Positions 21,061 to 30,721 of a stretch of 32,083 nt of DNA are shown here, piece after piece. The notes beneath the pieces are model-generated. The model worked only from the letters and a program-made list of their open reading frames with translations, did no database searches and was not told the DNA's origin. This DNA comes from Branchiostoma floridae (taxonomy: Eukaryota > Chordata > Leptocardii > Amphioxiformes > Branchiostomatidae): NCBI RefSeq assembly GCF_000003815.2, contig NC_049983.1:23218841-23250923 (forward strand), written 5' to 3'. Numbering within the stretch: the stretch's first letter is position 1; each line of letters starts with the position of its first letter. The position numbers were made by a program, and so were the translations under genes.

Positions 21061-21428
21061 AAACTACAAACACATTATCCTATAATTCTATGACAGTCCT
21101 AAGATTCAGAAGTCACATTCTAGAACCGTATTCAAAGCAACTTGCACCCCAATCGAGTTGGCGATATCTACAATATATGGGCTTTCATTCTAATTTGCAC
21201 ATTCACAGTAAACATCATGCAATAGATGTTGTTATGTTAGGGTAGACACATCCCTCAGCTAACCGACATCTATCGCACCGCAGTCATTCCTCAGTGAAAC
21301 ATCTGGAGCCGTATAGTTCAAGTTTCCGAACCTTTATTCAGCCTGTCGGCCAGATATATAGGCTTTCATTCTAATATACAAATTAACATTAAACATTACT
21401 AGTATGCAATATATGTTGTTATGTTCTA
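21061..21428. repeat. Tandem duplication, two copies of about 185 bp
   Basis: 21061-21240 and 21241-21428 share GAACCGTATTCAA-like / GAGCCGTATAGTTCAA words, then GGCTTTCATTCTAAT, AACATCATGCAAT / AACATTACTAGTATGCAAT, and ATGTTGTTATGTT. Moderately diverged. Confidence 0.65.
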
Positions 21429-21603
21429 CGATATTCTTCTATTTGCTAAATCTCATTCTACTGACCCATGTATGGCTAAGAAGGACTGTCCCATTGAAAA
21501 GACGTTACTGTAAGCTACAGTTCGTTTTAGCAATGAAATAAATATTGCACTTAGCTTTATTAAGTAAGTCTTGCTATTAGAATAATGATTAGTAAATGGA
21601 ACT

Positions 21604-21800
21604 CTAGTTCACCTTTATCCCTGGGGTAACCTATATCCGTTGCTGTCAGAAATAGGTATTTAGGGATATCAAGTCGACGCACGAGAGTTTCAAACTACAA
21701 TATTTTGAACGTATTACAACTTGAAACCACCGTCCGTCCCTTAATACCGTGTTAGTAAACATAACGAATATAGGTTACCCTGCGAATAAAGGTGAACTAG
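21604..21800. mobile_element. 197-bp MITE with CTAGTTCACCTTTAT ends
   Basis: The left arm CTAGTTCACCTTTATCCCTG and the right arm, read on the other strand as CTAGTTCACCTTTATTCGCA, continue together through GGGTAACCTATATxCGTT, giving TIRs of about 40 bp. CTAG or TA at both ends could be the target duplication. The centre is unrelated. It lies just past the stop codon of the minus-strand secreted protein gene, within its probable 3' region. Confidence 0.85.
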
Positions 21801-21865
21801 CGTTAACTGCTCTGTATGCAGATGGCCCAATGCAAGGCACAGATGTCAGCTGATCATCGCAACTT

Positions 21866-23234
21866 CTAGTCGTCACAGGTCTTGATGAAGATGGCCATGA
21901 CGTCAGCTATACCGACGTTTGCCCGATCTGCATGGGACAACGACAGTTTAGGGTAAAAAATCATCTTTATTCCACGCAAGATGAATACATATATAGTACA
22001 CACTAAAAACCTAGGTCTGTTTTCCAGGAGGGCGCAAGGTATATAAAAAGAAATACAATGTATTTGGACATTTAAAATCGTTTAAAAACATTAACGTTAC
22101 ATTTCATAAAATTTACACCCAGATGAATCGCAACTAGTTTCTATAGATGAACAGTCCTGAAGACATAAACAGTGGATTGATACTCTTATTTCCAAAACCG
22201 AACGTTTTGCTGAGCCCAAAGCCTGTCCCACAATAAATAATGATTTTCGAGCACAGTAGTTCAATGAATAAAAATGGCAATAAGAACTGCAAGATGCATG
22301 GAAGGCTGGAGTCGGTCAAGGCAGGGGGTACCTCCTCGGGAGTGGCAAAACCTTGCCATGAGTGACTGAGAGAAAAAGGCTTAAATGTTCCATGCAGTAC
22401 AGGGTACTTCACAGTATATACTTAGTATTTACGTACCTCGCTCGAAATTGACGTTGGTAGGCAGCTTGGAAAACAGGATCCGCGGGTTGCCGCTGTTCCT
22501 CCTCTCCCACAGACAATAGTTCGAGTATCCATCAAGGACGACCAGCCAACCACGGTCAGCTGGACAGCCTCCGTAGTTCCGGTTGATGAAGAATCGCCTG
22601 TGCAACAGATAAGTAATCATATTGAGAGATAAACTGTTTACTTTTTAGGCACATGTGATGTCAGTTTGTCTGTATCGCCCTCCCTCCAGGATGAAAGGAG
22701 GTTGGTGTGCCCTGATGTACGGATCGCCATTCCTTACTCCCGTAATGACTTGCGATCCGGTTAGCATGCACAGCGGGACGCCCCGACCCAAAATATACTT
22801 TATCATAATTTCTGCTTTAAAAAATTAACACGTCTTACGTGGGTGGCGCACTTCTTTACTAAACTGGAAACCTTCATGCAGTATCTGAAATGCATCAGCA
22901 AATATCTGGTTCGTACACAGGGCATACTAGCATAGAAAGATTATCTAATTAGCATTATGGGATCAAAACGTCTAGAATTAAGTTTAGTTACCCATCTCTT
23001 GAAAGGTGTAATAGGTTCTGACAGGTACTTTTACCTATAGTAGCGCCTCGAGCTATGTGGATGTGCGCTCCCTGCGATGGAAAAGTAGTTGGTTTGCTCT
23101 GTCTTCAGGTCCGTCCAAGGCGAGGAGATGAGGCGGCTCTTGGAGAACCAGTTGTCCTTGTTACTCCCCGTCCCGTTGAAGATGAGGTCACGGATTTCCA
23201 TTTTGGGACTGAACGTGTACAGGGACATCTTTAC
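21866..23234 (-). CDS. Secreted globular-domain protein, C-terminal three exons (5' part not found)
   Basis: Exons in transcript order are 23234-23035, 22597-22437 and 21927-21866. All junctions are GT-AG with phases 2 and 1, and the 423 nt give 140 residues plus TAG. The protein starts VKMSLYTFSP and has an N-glycosylation sequon (FNGT), an NWFSKSRL motif, FSIAG, RRFFINRNYGGCPADRGWLV with two nearby cysteines, and YNYCLWE-like YSNYCLWE. It ends ADVMAIFIKTCDD. The first exon is nearly identical to exon 3 of the plus-strand gene (30114-30316). I recall this domain from unnamed secreted proteins of lancelets, molluscs and cnidarians, often preceded by a signal peptide; no established name or function is known to me. 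The N-terminal exons are not recognisable between 23240 and 26000, so this may be a 5'-truncated duplicate or may have diverged upstream exons. A TTTATT word (AATAAA on the minus strand) at 21556-21561 could be its poly(A) signal. Confidence 0.75.
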
Positions 23235-23404
23235 CTGTCAATCAGAATATAAATGTGTCAATGACGTTTTTTTCGGTGGCTTCGTATCAGGGCTGTCTGA
23301 AGGACCTGTCCCTCCGTCCTGTGACGGAAATTTGCTTGTTGGAAAGTACAAAGATTTTACCATTTCCGTGTCAAACATCTGAACTTCATTACATAAAATA
23401 GATG

Positions 23405-23660
23405 AAAATGTGTGTTTGTTTGTTTGTTTATTTCTATCTCCATAAGACTTGTTAGATCTGCATTAAAATGTGTTTTCATAAGCTTGAAATGACAACTAAA
23501 ATGCACACCATGAGCTCCCAACTATAAAGATTTATAATCACTTGAGAGTTACAAATTAAATTATTTTGCTCTAAGCGGCCTTCCAGTGCCACATTCGGGG
23601 AATCTGTGTTCCAATGGCTCTATGTCTTCCACGTAGACACAAAAGATGACGGTAAATTGT
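23405..23660 (-). mobile_element. Possible non-LTR retroelement 3' end
   Basis: Read on the minus strand, this AT-rich stretch ends in GGAGATAGAAATAAACAAAC followed by more ACAA units, like a LINE or SINE 3' tail. No reverse transcriptase sequence is present. Weak evidence from the tail alone. Confidence 0.3.
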
Positions 23661-23975
23661 TTCTGTACAGCTTTTCCTTCAACGAGAAAATGTCGTAATA
23701 CTAGAGGTGAATCATTTTCACATTTTGTCGTGCGGATTTATCGACCTAGAAACGCGTTGCCCAAGCGTAGCTGCTGAACGCATAGGTAATGCTGTGCAGG
23801 GTCTGCTTTGTATTCGGCAACTCAGGTGCGTAATGCAGAACGAAGGTCAACTCTTGAAGCTAGCATGTGTACAATATTCACGTGTATGATTTCTCTTCAG
23901 AAGAAAGGTAGTTCTCCTACGTTTCTTCACTGTATCAAGACAGCCTCTGACATTTGGAGAGAAGAGTATAGGGAT

Positions 23976-23989
23976 GGGGGGGGGGGGGG
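23976..23989. repeat. G14 homopolymer
   Basis: Fourteen consecutive G residues after a GGGAT. Potential G-quadruplex and sequencing-error site. Confidence 0.9.
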
Positions 23990-24234
23990 TGCTATTTGTT
24001 TTCAGCGATTATAGAAATATGTGATCAACACGCCAACGCATAAAGCTATCTCCTCCTTAACTACAAGGGATCCAAGTTGACACCTTTTCTTCTACTCTAG
24101 AGTCTTTGTTAGTTGAGTCAGTAAATATATATCATGTGCGTTTTCCTCGATGGCAGCAATGTCAAGGTCATTTCCTAAGTTGACACAAAAGATCTAAATT
24201 AACCCAAGAGTTTAAGCCAGAAGAAATTGTGTGC

Positions 24235-24467
24235 TATATCCTCTACTTGGAAAATCTTCTTCAAACTGGACGTAAAACTGATCTTGTTACTTAGAACATG
24301 ACGTGGAGTAGACAAACTTAGCCAGTGTTTCCTCTAAGTGGAAAATTGGTGTGATCTAGCCGTAAAAGGCAATGATGTCCATATACAGAGATCGGTTGCA
24401 CCAAGACGCCTTTGTATTCAGTCATTTGAGTGCATAACAGATTATGAAAGGTCGTATGAAGTTAGAC
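24235..24467 (+). repeat. Duplicated promoter-proximal segment, upstream copy
   Basis: Direct copy (about 233 bp, high identity) of 25936-26170, the segment ending about 130 bp before the start of the plus-strand secreted gene. In this copy the TATAAAG word reads TATGAAG (24455-24461). No copy of exon 1 follows. It may be a relic of a tandem gene duplication or a duplicated enhancer. Confidence 0.85.
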
Positions 24468-24723
24468 CGTTTTGTCTTGTTTAGCTCCGCCTGTCAGCGG
24501 ATATTGGTGAATTCAGGTCCAGAAAATTCTAACTGTCCATATCGACAGTTACGAGGATGATCACGTCAGCCAATCAAACCATTACGATCATCCACCCCAA
24601 CTTCTGTTTGGAGATTTGAAGCTTGGCCAGTTCACTGTACCTTACAGTGACGTCAGCGACCTTGCAGGGAAACCCGACCGGTTCTACCGTGTGTCACCTC
24701 AGGTCGAAGCTAATACATGTACT

Positions 24724-24906
24724 GTAAATGCATATAATTTCGCGGGGATTTAATTTCGCGGTACCGGGAAAATGGCTTTTTGTGGTGGGTTTTAAGTTCG
24801 AGGTAGTACCATTACTGCCATGAAAAAATGTGGTTTTAAGTTCGCGGTGAAGTGGCCACCGCGAAAACCGCGAACATTAATCCACCGCGAAATTTTGTGC
24901 ATTTAC
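24724..24906. mobile_element. 183-bp MITE with TTTCGCGG inverted repeats
   Basis: The left end GTAAATGCATATAATTTCGC and the right end, on the other strand GTAAATGCACAAAATTTCGC, are inverted copies that continue with GG(G/T)GGATT(T/A)A. Internal TTCGCGG and CCGCGAA words form further pairing. The related partial copy at 4207-4363 shows it is a family. No clear target duplication. Confidence 0.8.
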
Positions 24907-25339
24907 GCTATTACCCCAACAGGCAATACGTACTGGGTTTCAACTCTGTGTCAAATCCCATATCGAGCAGTGCGGCAAATTCAAACATGCTGTTCACATC
25001 GTCAGTTTTATTTCTTTTTATTGAAAATGTAACAATACAATAAACAGGACATATCAGGCAGCAATGCTGATCATCTGGGGTGCCATCAAACACACACTGT
25101 ACAAATTGAACATCGAATCGTCAGTTTGCAGGATCATGAAGCAAAACAAAAGTCAGATGTTATGATTGTTATTATTGCCATCTTCTAACATCAATGATAC
25201 AGTTCTTACACTTAACGTAGGGCATAGCATTCTCTACATTAGAATCCAACCTCTACAGCATGTCAGGGCCACGATAATGCACTTGGCAATGTGTCTAAAT
25301 GTGCCAATATGCCTCCACGGAAAAACAGTTTAGCATTGG

Positions 25340-25690
25340 CTGGGTAAACACTGGATGTGGGACACGTTAAAGCCTGAGAGTGGCAAAACATCACCCCTAT
25401 GTTGCAACAAGACCATAGCCATGGGCAGTGGGTTGTTGTCCATTGTGTCTAAGGCACCGTATTGGGAGACGAAGTTCAAACCTGTCCTCCCGCCGCCTTT
25501 TACATCCCCAACCGAAGTCAGGTACTCATTTTTACACCTAGGTGGAATGAGGAAAGTATTGTACACTGCCTAGTCCAAGGGTCCACGATCGGCAGCGTGG
25601 CAGGATTGGAATATAAGACCTCTGGCTTCTGAGCCAAACTCCTGACAGCGTACAAGCTACGTGCAGCTAGATACGTGGGACGTGTCCCAC
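25340..25690 (-). mobile_element. Candidate tRNA-derived SINE
   Basis: On the minus strand a tRNA-like head comes first: GGCTCAGAAGCC forms a stem-loop like an anticodon arm, and ATTCCAATCCT (25612-25602) resembles a decayed box B, with expected spacing. Then comes a body with CACCTAGGTGTAAAAATGAG, a CTGACTTCGGTTGGGG run and AAAAGGCGGCGGGAGG. I recall similar body words from invertebrate SINEs. This accounts for ORFs on both strands at 25330-25573. The precise ends were not determined. Confidence 0.45.
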
Positions 25691-25935
25691 CTTCCTGAGC
25701 AGGAATTCGATGGCCTCAGATGAAGAGAACCATCTGCACTATCGCTCGCACTCTGTCCGCCATGCAGCATGGAAGTGCCACGTTAGGAGTCAGTGTGTCC
25801 TCGTCAAACTGTTTAACCTTTTCCTAAACGTGGAAAGTTGGGATATTCGTATTAATCGTCTTTAAACTGTGTATTAAACTACTTCCTTTACTTCAAATTG
25901 CACAAGGTGGAACAAAATTGTCTGCACTGCGGATC

Positions 25936-26170
25936 TATATCCTCTACTTGGAAAATCTTCTTCAAACTGTACGTAAAACTGTTCCTGCTACCTGGAAAAT
26001 GACGTGGAGTGGACAAACTTAGCCAGTGTTTCCTCTAAGTGGAAAATAGGTGTGATTGAGCCGTAAAAGGCAACGATGTCCATATACAGTGATCGGTTGC
26101 ACCAAGACGCCTTTGTATTCAGTCATTCGGGTGCATAACACAGGTTGTCAAAGGTCGTATAAAGTTAGAT
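25936..26170 (+). promoter_or_regulatory. Promoter-proximal region of the plus-strand secreted gene (duplicated segment)
   Basis: Second and more gene-proximal copy of the duplicated segment. It contains TATAAAG at 26158-26164, which would place initiation near 26190 and give a 5'UTR of roughly 110 bp before ATG 26298. Conservation of the segment in the two copies includes CGGTTGCACCAAGACGCC and CAGTGTTTCCTCTAAGTGG, with no coding frame. Confidence 0.5.
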
Positions 26171-26297
26171 CTCGCAGTGTAGACGAGGAAACGGGACGTA
26201 TTTCCGGCTACCGTCTTGTTCATTGCCACCCAGAAGACCTAAGTGTACGCAGTTCTTTGTTGGCGAACAAACGGTTCTTGGCACAGCGCTCTTCAGC

Positions 26298-29200
26298 ATG
26301 GCCATTACAGTACAGATGATTGTTCTGCTGGTTTTCTGCATCTGGGGCGACCACACCGCCGCACAGAGAATCACGCTACCTTACCATCCCGGGTCGTGCT
26401 GCTTTGGAGGAGAGTCCGGATCCAACGCCGACACCGTCGGGCTGCAGCGGAGGGTGGCTGACTTGGAGGCAAGGCAAGCACAAATGGAGGCACGGCAAGC
26501 CCAGCTGGAAGTGAGCTCGAGGCAGGCTGAGAACACACGCCCGTGTCCGGAGCCCGAGATACGTGAGTAACTGTGAGATTATCCAATGGTCGTACATGTT
26601 TCATCGAAATTTATTTTTGATCGAATGATATCATGCATGTCAGACTTTTTATGTTTCTGCACCCAAACAGCCCCGCTAAAACAATCTAGTTGAAGAGCTT
26701 ACCTTGGATGTTAGCAATAGCAATAACTTCGTACTTCAAGATAGAGTTTACCATTCAGAAGATAACCTTTCAATTTTACCTGCCAAATTTTGTTAATTAG
26801 CAGGAAGCAAGACTACTACTAAAGTTTATTTGTTTATAAATACTACTAAAGTAACAATAGTGCTGGGAAGGTTAAAATGCTTGTCTCTTGTCCTGGGTTA
26901 GCGTCCCTTTGGGAGATTAATTAAATCCAGCAGGTAAATTTTAAAACTTTAACAAGAAACACTTGACTGATAGCTATTATTATTGAACTTTGAAGTTCAC
27001 CTGCCTAATTCAGTTTAGTAGCAGGAAGTCCGTCTTTCACTACATTAGCAATATTGGGGGAAATGCTTGTCTATTTCGCTACATTTGTGTCCCAAAAATG
27101 TTGATTAAATCCTGCAGGTAAACTTTAAATCTTTATAAGAAGCAATCGGCTGTAGGCTATTATAGCTGACCTTTCAAGGTTAACTACCTAATTCAGTTTA
27201 ATATCGTAGAGTCCATGTGGGAGGTTGATAAAGTCCGGCAGGTAAATTTCAAAAGTTTTATAAGAAGCAGTAGACTGTTAGCTTTGATAGTTAAACTGAA
27301 GTTCACCTGCCTAATCTAGTTTTGTACTAGAAGGCCCGTCTTCCACTACGTTAGCAATAACAGGGGAAACTTCAAAATGGTTGTCTCTTGTTCGAAATTA
27401 GTGTCCCGATGGGTGTTTAATTGAATCTGGCAGGTAAATTTCAAACTTTTGTTTTTTGAGAAGCAGTCTCCAATAAGATATCATAGCTGACCTTCCAAGG
27501 TTACCTGCCTACCTAAAGTGCAGTAGCAGTAAGCCCGTCTTCCACTAGATGAGCAATAGTGGCTGCAAGTTTACAAAATCTTCCCGTGTAAACAACGAAA
27601 ACGACGCGCTGCGGCGCACTGTGGCGCGACGCAGTGTGGCACCTCCGGAGGTGACTTACGACGCGCCGCAGGGAGTCCACGGCGCCTCACAACCTCGTGT
27701 AAACGGGTCCGTGTCGCAGGCAACCCATTTCGGCGGCGCTGTGAGCGCTCCTGGTATGCTCTTGCACCCAAACTGTTCGGTTGACGTTTCCTTGAGCTTC
27801 AATGATACCATCGGCAGCAAAGAAGGCTGCCCGTTGAATGCCATGGTACCGGTCCAGCCGTCTTCTGCGCCATGCCAGGCGCTGCATGTACGCGCGAGTA
27901 GACAATAAAATTATCACCTGTCGGATGAACAACAACAACGACTTGTTCTATTCCCGCCATTTTGAAGACGCGCACTGTCAAAATGTCACGGCGGGTTACC
28001 AGAGTTCACCGCATTGCGACACGTCCACAGGGGTGTGTGTAAACTGTCCTAGGTCAGTGTCCTAGGACTAACAACCTACGTTGTTCACAGACGCGCGTCG
28101 AACGACGTACGTCGTTTTATTTTTTGCCTCGTGCAATGCTAGTTCTTTTACTCAATTAGCGTCCCTTTTGGGGCATTCAATCTGGCAGGTACAATTTTAA
28201 TTTTTATAAGAAGCACTAGGCTGCTGGCTGTCATAGCTGACCTTTGAAATTTGCCTGCGTAATTTAGCTGAATAAATAGCAGAATGGCGTCGACTCTGTA
28301 GCAATGAAGGCGGGAAGCTTGAAATAATATTCCCTTGTACTCATTAGTTTCCCTGTGGCAGATTAATCAAATCCGGCAGGTAAATTTCTAAACTGTTAAA
28401 AGACGCAGTATATCGTTAGCTATCAGTAGTTTTAAATTGCAATCCATCATGACCGGCTGCTTAAATTTACCTGCAGTTTAAACTATTAAATCAGATGATA
28501 GCTGGCGTATGCTAGCTTCTGCAAGAACCAAACCACCCCCAACCCCTTCCCAAGAACCAAAGACAGTACGGCTAACATTCTGTTTTTATCTTCGTCTAGA
28601 AGGCCTTGTTTGGGGTCTCTATCTGTCTGTCTGTCAGTCTGTCAGTCTATCTGTCTGTCTTTCTGTCTTTCTTTCTGTCTGTCTGTCAGTCTGACTGTCT
28701 GTCTGTCTGTCTGTCTGCCCGCTCGAAAAGAATACAGTATTAAAGCACAATAAACATTTTGTAAAATTACTTAGGCCCCCTTTCCAGACGGCGATCGCGC
28801 GGCGCTCTTACTGCGACCTAAATAGGATATGTGAATTCAAACTAGGTACATCATACAAAATGCAAAAGTGTGACCTCAAAGACAACAAAAGACACAAAGT
28901 TTGAACAGATTCGTTTCTTTTCTGTACAATTAGTTGAGCGATCTGTCAAATTCTGAATCACAGAGAGAGCGCGACGAGAGCGCTGTCCTAGTGGAAAGGG
29001 TCTCTGCCACACAGGGTATGTACATTTGTGTGCTGACTCAGGTCTTTGCAGAGTTCTGCTAAAATGTTTTGAAACTACCATGTAGTTATGTCCGATTCGC
29101 AGATTTGCACAGTTAGACACATGGTACTCGTTGACAGCCAGGGGAGAGCGTGTACTTTTGCTTCTCATGATACAAAAAATTGATTTTGGGGGTGGGATGG

Positions 29201-30316
29201 GGGGCTGACAGGCGTATTGAGGACATCGTGAATCAATGCGAAATGTAACTTAAGTCTGTTTCTTCACAGCGTGTGAGTGGAAACTGGTGTTCAAGATCCA
29301 AGCCAAGGCGGGTCCGGACATCTACCCTCTCTGGAGTTCCGCCTCCGTCCCGGCCAACCAGCCCGACGATCCGAGTCTGTCGACTGGTCACTACATAAGC
29401 AGGGACGTCGGGATGTGGGAATCACTGGACATTAAGAAGGTTACAATGTTTACTAAAACAGCAAACAATATTCCCTACGTAGATGTTGTTGTACCGGTTG
29501 TTGTTGTACCGGTTGCCCCAACCTAGCAAGGGGCTGGGGCAACCCCTTTTCTACCGATTTCTACCGGGGCTATTTGCACTTGCTGCACTAAAAATATTGT
29601 TTAAGGGCAGCGGGTGCAAGGAGCCCCGGTAGAAATCGGATGGCATCCAGGCTAACCCCAGCCGGTCTAGAGCTCTGAAGCCAGACATTTGTCCCGGTGG
29701 ACTGCTGGATGCCATGGGGATGTTTTCACGATTACGTGACGATATCTTTTGTTGCCGGGTCCAGGGTTGATTTTGACTCCGAGTTCAGAAACGCCAGGGT
29801 CCCTGCCGTGCCCCCAAAATAGCCCGGTAGCTGCAGGGTGTCGGGGGGGGGGGGGCGAAAGTGCAGAAAACCAGTCCGCAACCTACACGGAGGGGCCACA
29901 TTTTTCATTAACCAACGTCAAAATGCCATTGATAATGTTAGAGGCGGGTAGAAACAGTCTCCTGGCTCCCGGGATTCGAACCCTCGCCAAACCCGGGCGG
30001 CCAGATCACAAACCCAACGCCGTCACCACCACGCCGAAAAGGTCAGACCCGTTTGGTCAGTTCGGCGTTGCTTGAACACCACTGCTATAATACCTCCATG
30101 TCTTGATTGACAGGTGAAGGTGTCCCTGTACACGTTCAGCCCAAATATGGAAACCCGTGACCTCATCTTCAACGGGACGGGGAGTAACAAGGACAACTGG
30201 TTCTCCAAGGACCGCCTCATCTCCTCGCCTTGGACGGACCTAAAGACCACACCCATCGACGAGAATGGCTATGTTTTTTCCATCGTAGGGCACGTGTATC
30301 ATGGCTTACACTTTAG
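26298..30316 (+). CDS. Secreted coiled-coil plus globular-domain protein, exons 1-3 (3' part missing)
   Basis: Exons are 26298-26562, 29270-29439 and 30114-30316. Junction phases 1 and 0 fit, and the last exon ends in phase 2 at CACTTTAG|GTAAGAG. ATG is in a strong context (CAGCATGG) and begins a signal peptide with core VQMIVLLVFCIWG. Residues 34-35 are a Cys pair. Leu49, Leu56, Met63 and Leu70 are spaced by sevens in a short coiled coil that contains the repeat EARQAQM/EARQAQL, followed by CPEPEI. The globular part starts at CEWKLVFKIQAKAG (from 90) and contains YPLWSS, GHYISRDVGMWESLDIKK, an FNGT sequon and NWFSKDRL. The next expected exon (FFIN...GWLVV, as in the minus-strand gene) is not found before the window end, so the gene continues outside or is truncated. 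The donor after exon 2 (AAG|GTTACA) is weak. Signal peptide, cysteines, coiled coil and C-terminal globe suggest an oligomeric extracellular recognition protein; that role is inference. Confidence 0.75.
26780..28440. repeat. Diverged ~190-bp tandem repeat array in intron 1
   Basis: At least six copies, marked by GGCAGGTAAATTT-like words (about 26930, 27112, 27236, 27427, 28183, 28375). Each is followed by TATAAGAAGCA-like, ATAGCTGACCTTxxAAGGTT and ACCTGCCTAATTCAGTTTAG words, then GCAGGAAGxCCGTCTTCCAC. Spacing is about 180-192 bp, with one shorter step. The array is split by an insertion at about 27580-28135. Confidence 0.8.
27580..28135. mobile_element. CpG-rich element inserted into the intron-1 repeat array
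   Basis: The array consensus runs straight from the left flank (GCAATA...CAAAAT) to the right flank (TTCTTTT..CAATTAGCGTCCC), so about 556 bp are inserted. Ends carry CCGTGTAAAC and TTGCCTCGTGCAA. The interior shares words with the Y family (GTGGCACCTCC, GCGGCGCAC, CGCGCGTCGAACGACGTA, TTTTTTGCC), indicating a related element. ORFs inside are GC-driven and not called. Confidence 0.65.
28619..28722. repeat. (TCTG)n microsatellite
   Basis: About 100 bp of imperfect TCTG/TCAG/TTTC tetranucleotides in intron 1 of the plus-strand gene. A pure pyrimidine-rich strand. Confidence 0.95.
28774..29005. mobile_element. Candidate hAT-like MITE (CCCTTTCCA ends)
   Basis: The left end GGCCCCCTTTCCAGACGGCG and the right end, on the other strand GAGACCCTTTCCACTAGGAC, share CCCTTTCCA and then GC-rich words (GCGCTCT) at similar spacing. 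The inversion is imperfect and no target duplication was identified. It lies just upstream of exon 2. Confidence 0.45.
29484..29715. mobile_element. Nested foldback element in intron 2
   Basis: Three inverted repeats in series. GTTGCCCCA (29512-29520) pairs with TGGGGCAAC (29535-29543). CCGATTTCTACCGGGGCT (from 29554) pairs with AGCCCCGGTAGAAATCGG (to 29639). GGATGGCATCCAG (29638-29650) pairs with CTGGATGCCAT (29704-29714). A 15-bp GTTGTTGTACCGGTT doublet precedes them. The 86-bp central palindrome would form a strong hairpin. Confidence 0.75.
29843..29855. repeat. G13 homopolymer
   Basis: Thirteen consecutive G after GTGTC in intron 2. Possible sequencing-length error and G-quadruplex site. 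Confidence 0.9.
29940..30037 (-). repeat. tRNA-like sequence, probable SINE head or tRNA pseudogene
   Basis: On the minus strand GGTTCGAATCC (29982-29972) is a perfect box B. Upstream, a GTGGTGGTGACGGCGTTGGG stretch resembles a D arm and box A, and TTTGTGA would be the anticodon loop. Stems are only partly paired and no mature acceptor end is evident, so a functional tRNA is unlikely. It lies about 75 bp before exon 3 of the plus gene, on the opposite strand. Confidence 0.55.
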
Positions 30317-30721
30317 GTAAGAGCACTTGAAGGCAACAGGGAAACAGCAGGCACAGAATGGGTATTTTCATGAATGTGCCATACACACAGAGACTCGCTA
30401 GTTCGGCTGTTGTAGAGTTTTGTGAACGCTACTTGGCTGGCTCACAGAAAGTAAAGCCCCCTTCACACGAGAGTACGAATGAGCCGGAATGCCGTCGGAA
30501 TAAAAATTCTTTTCTATTCCTGACAATTCCTGACAATTCGCACTGTATTCTAAACATTCTTACTCCATTCCAGATATTCAGTAGTTTCAGTACGGGTTAT
30601 TTATCCCATTTTTTTTAGCCCTTAAAAAAATATTTTAGAAACACGTGCTATCTACAAAAAGTTGTGCTAAGTTGGGGTACAAACCTTAAACCCATTTTAT
30701 ACCAGTATTCTTAAAACACTT
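30317..30721. other. Intron or flank after exon 3, nothing recognised
   Basis: AT-rich stretch with a T-run and an 86-codon ORF (30358-30618) lacking any recognised motif. The expected next exon (FFIN...GWLVV) was searched for by eye and not seen. Confidence 0.5.

Noticed and set aside
25355-25573. 72-codon plus-strand ORF ending KVLYTA
   Set aside because: It overlaps an equally open minus-strand ORF and lies in a probable SINE body.
26223-26297. In-frame upstream ATG (MPPRRPKC...) for the plus-strand secreted gene
   Set aside because: It would bury the signal peptide behind 25 charged residues; ATG 26298 has a better context and starts directly at the hydrophobic leader.
29940-30037. Functional tRNA gene
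   Set aside because: Box B is perfect, but the acceptor and anticodon stems pair poorly and the sequence sits in transposon-like DNA.
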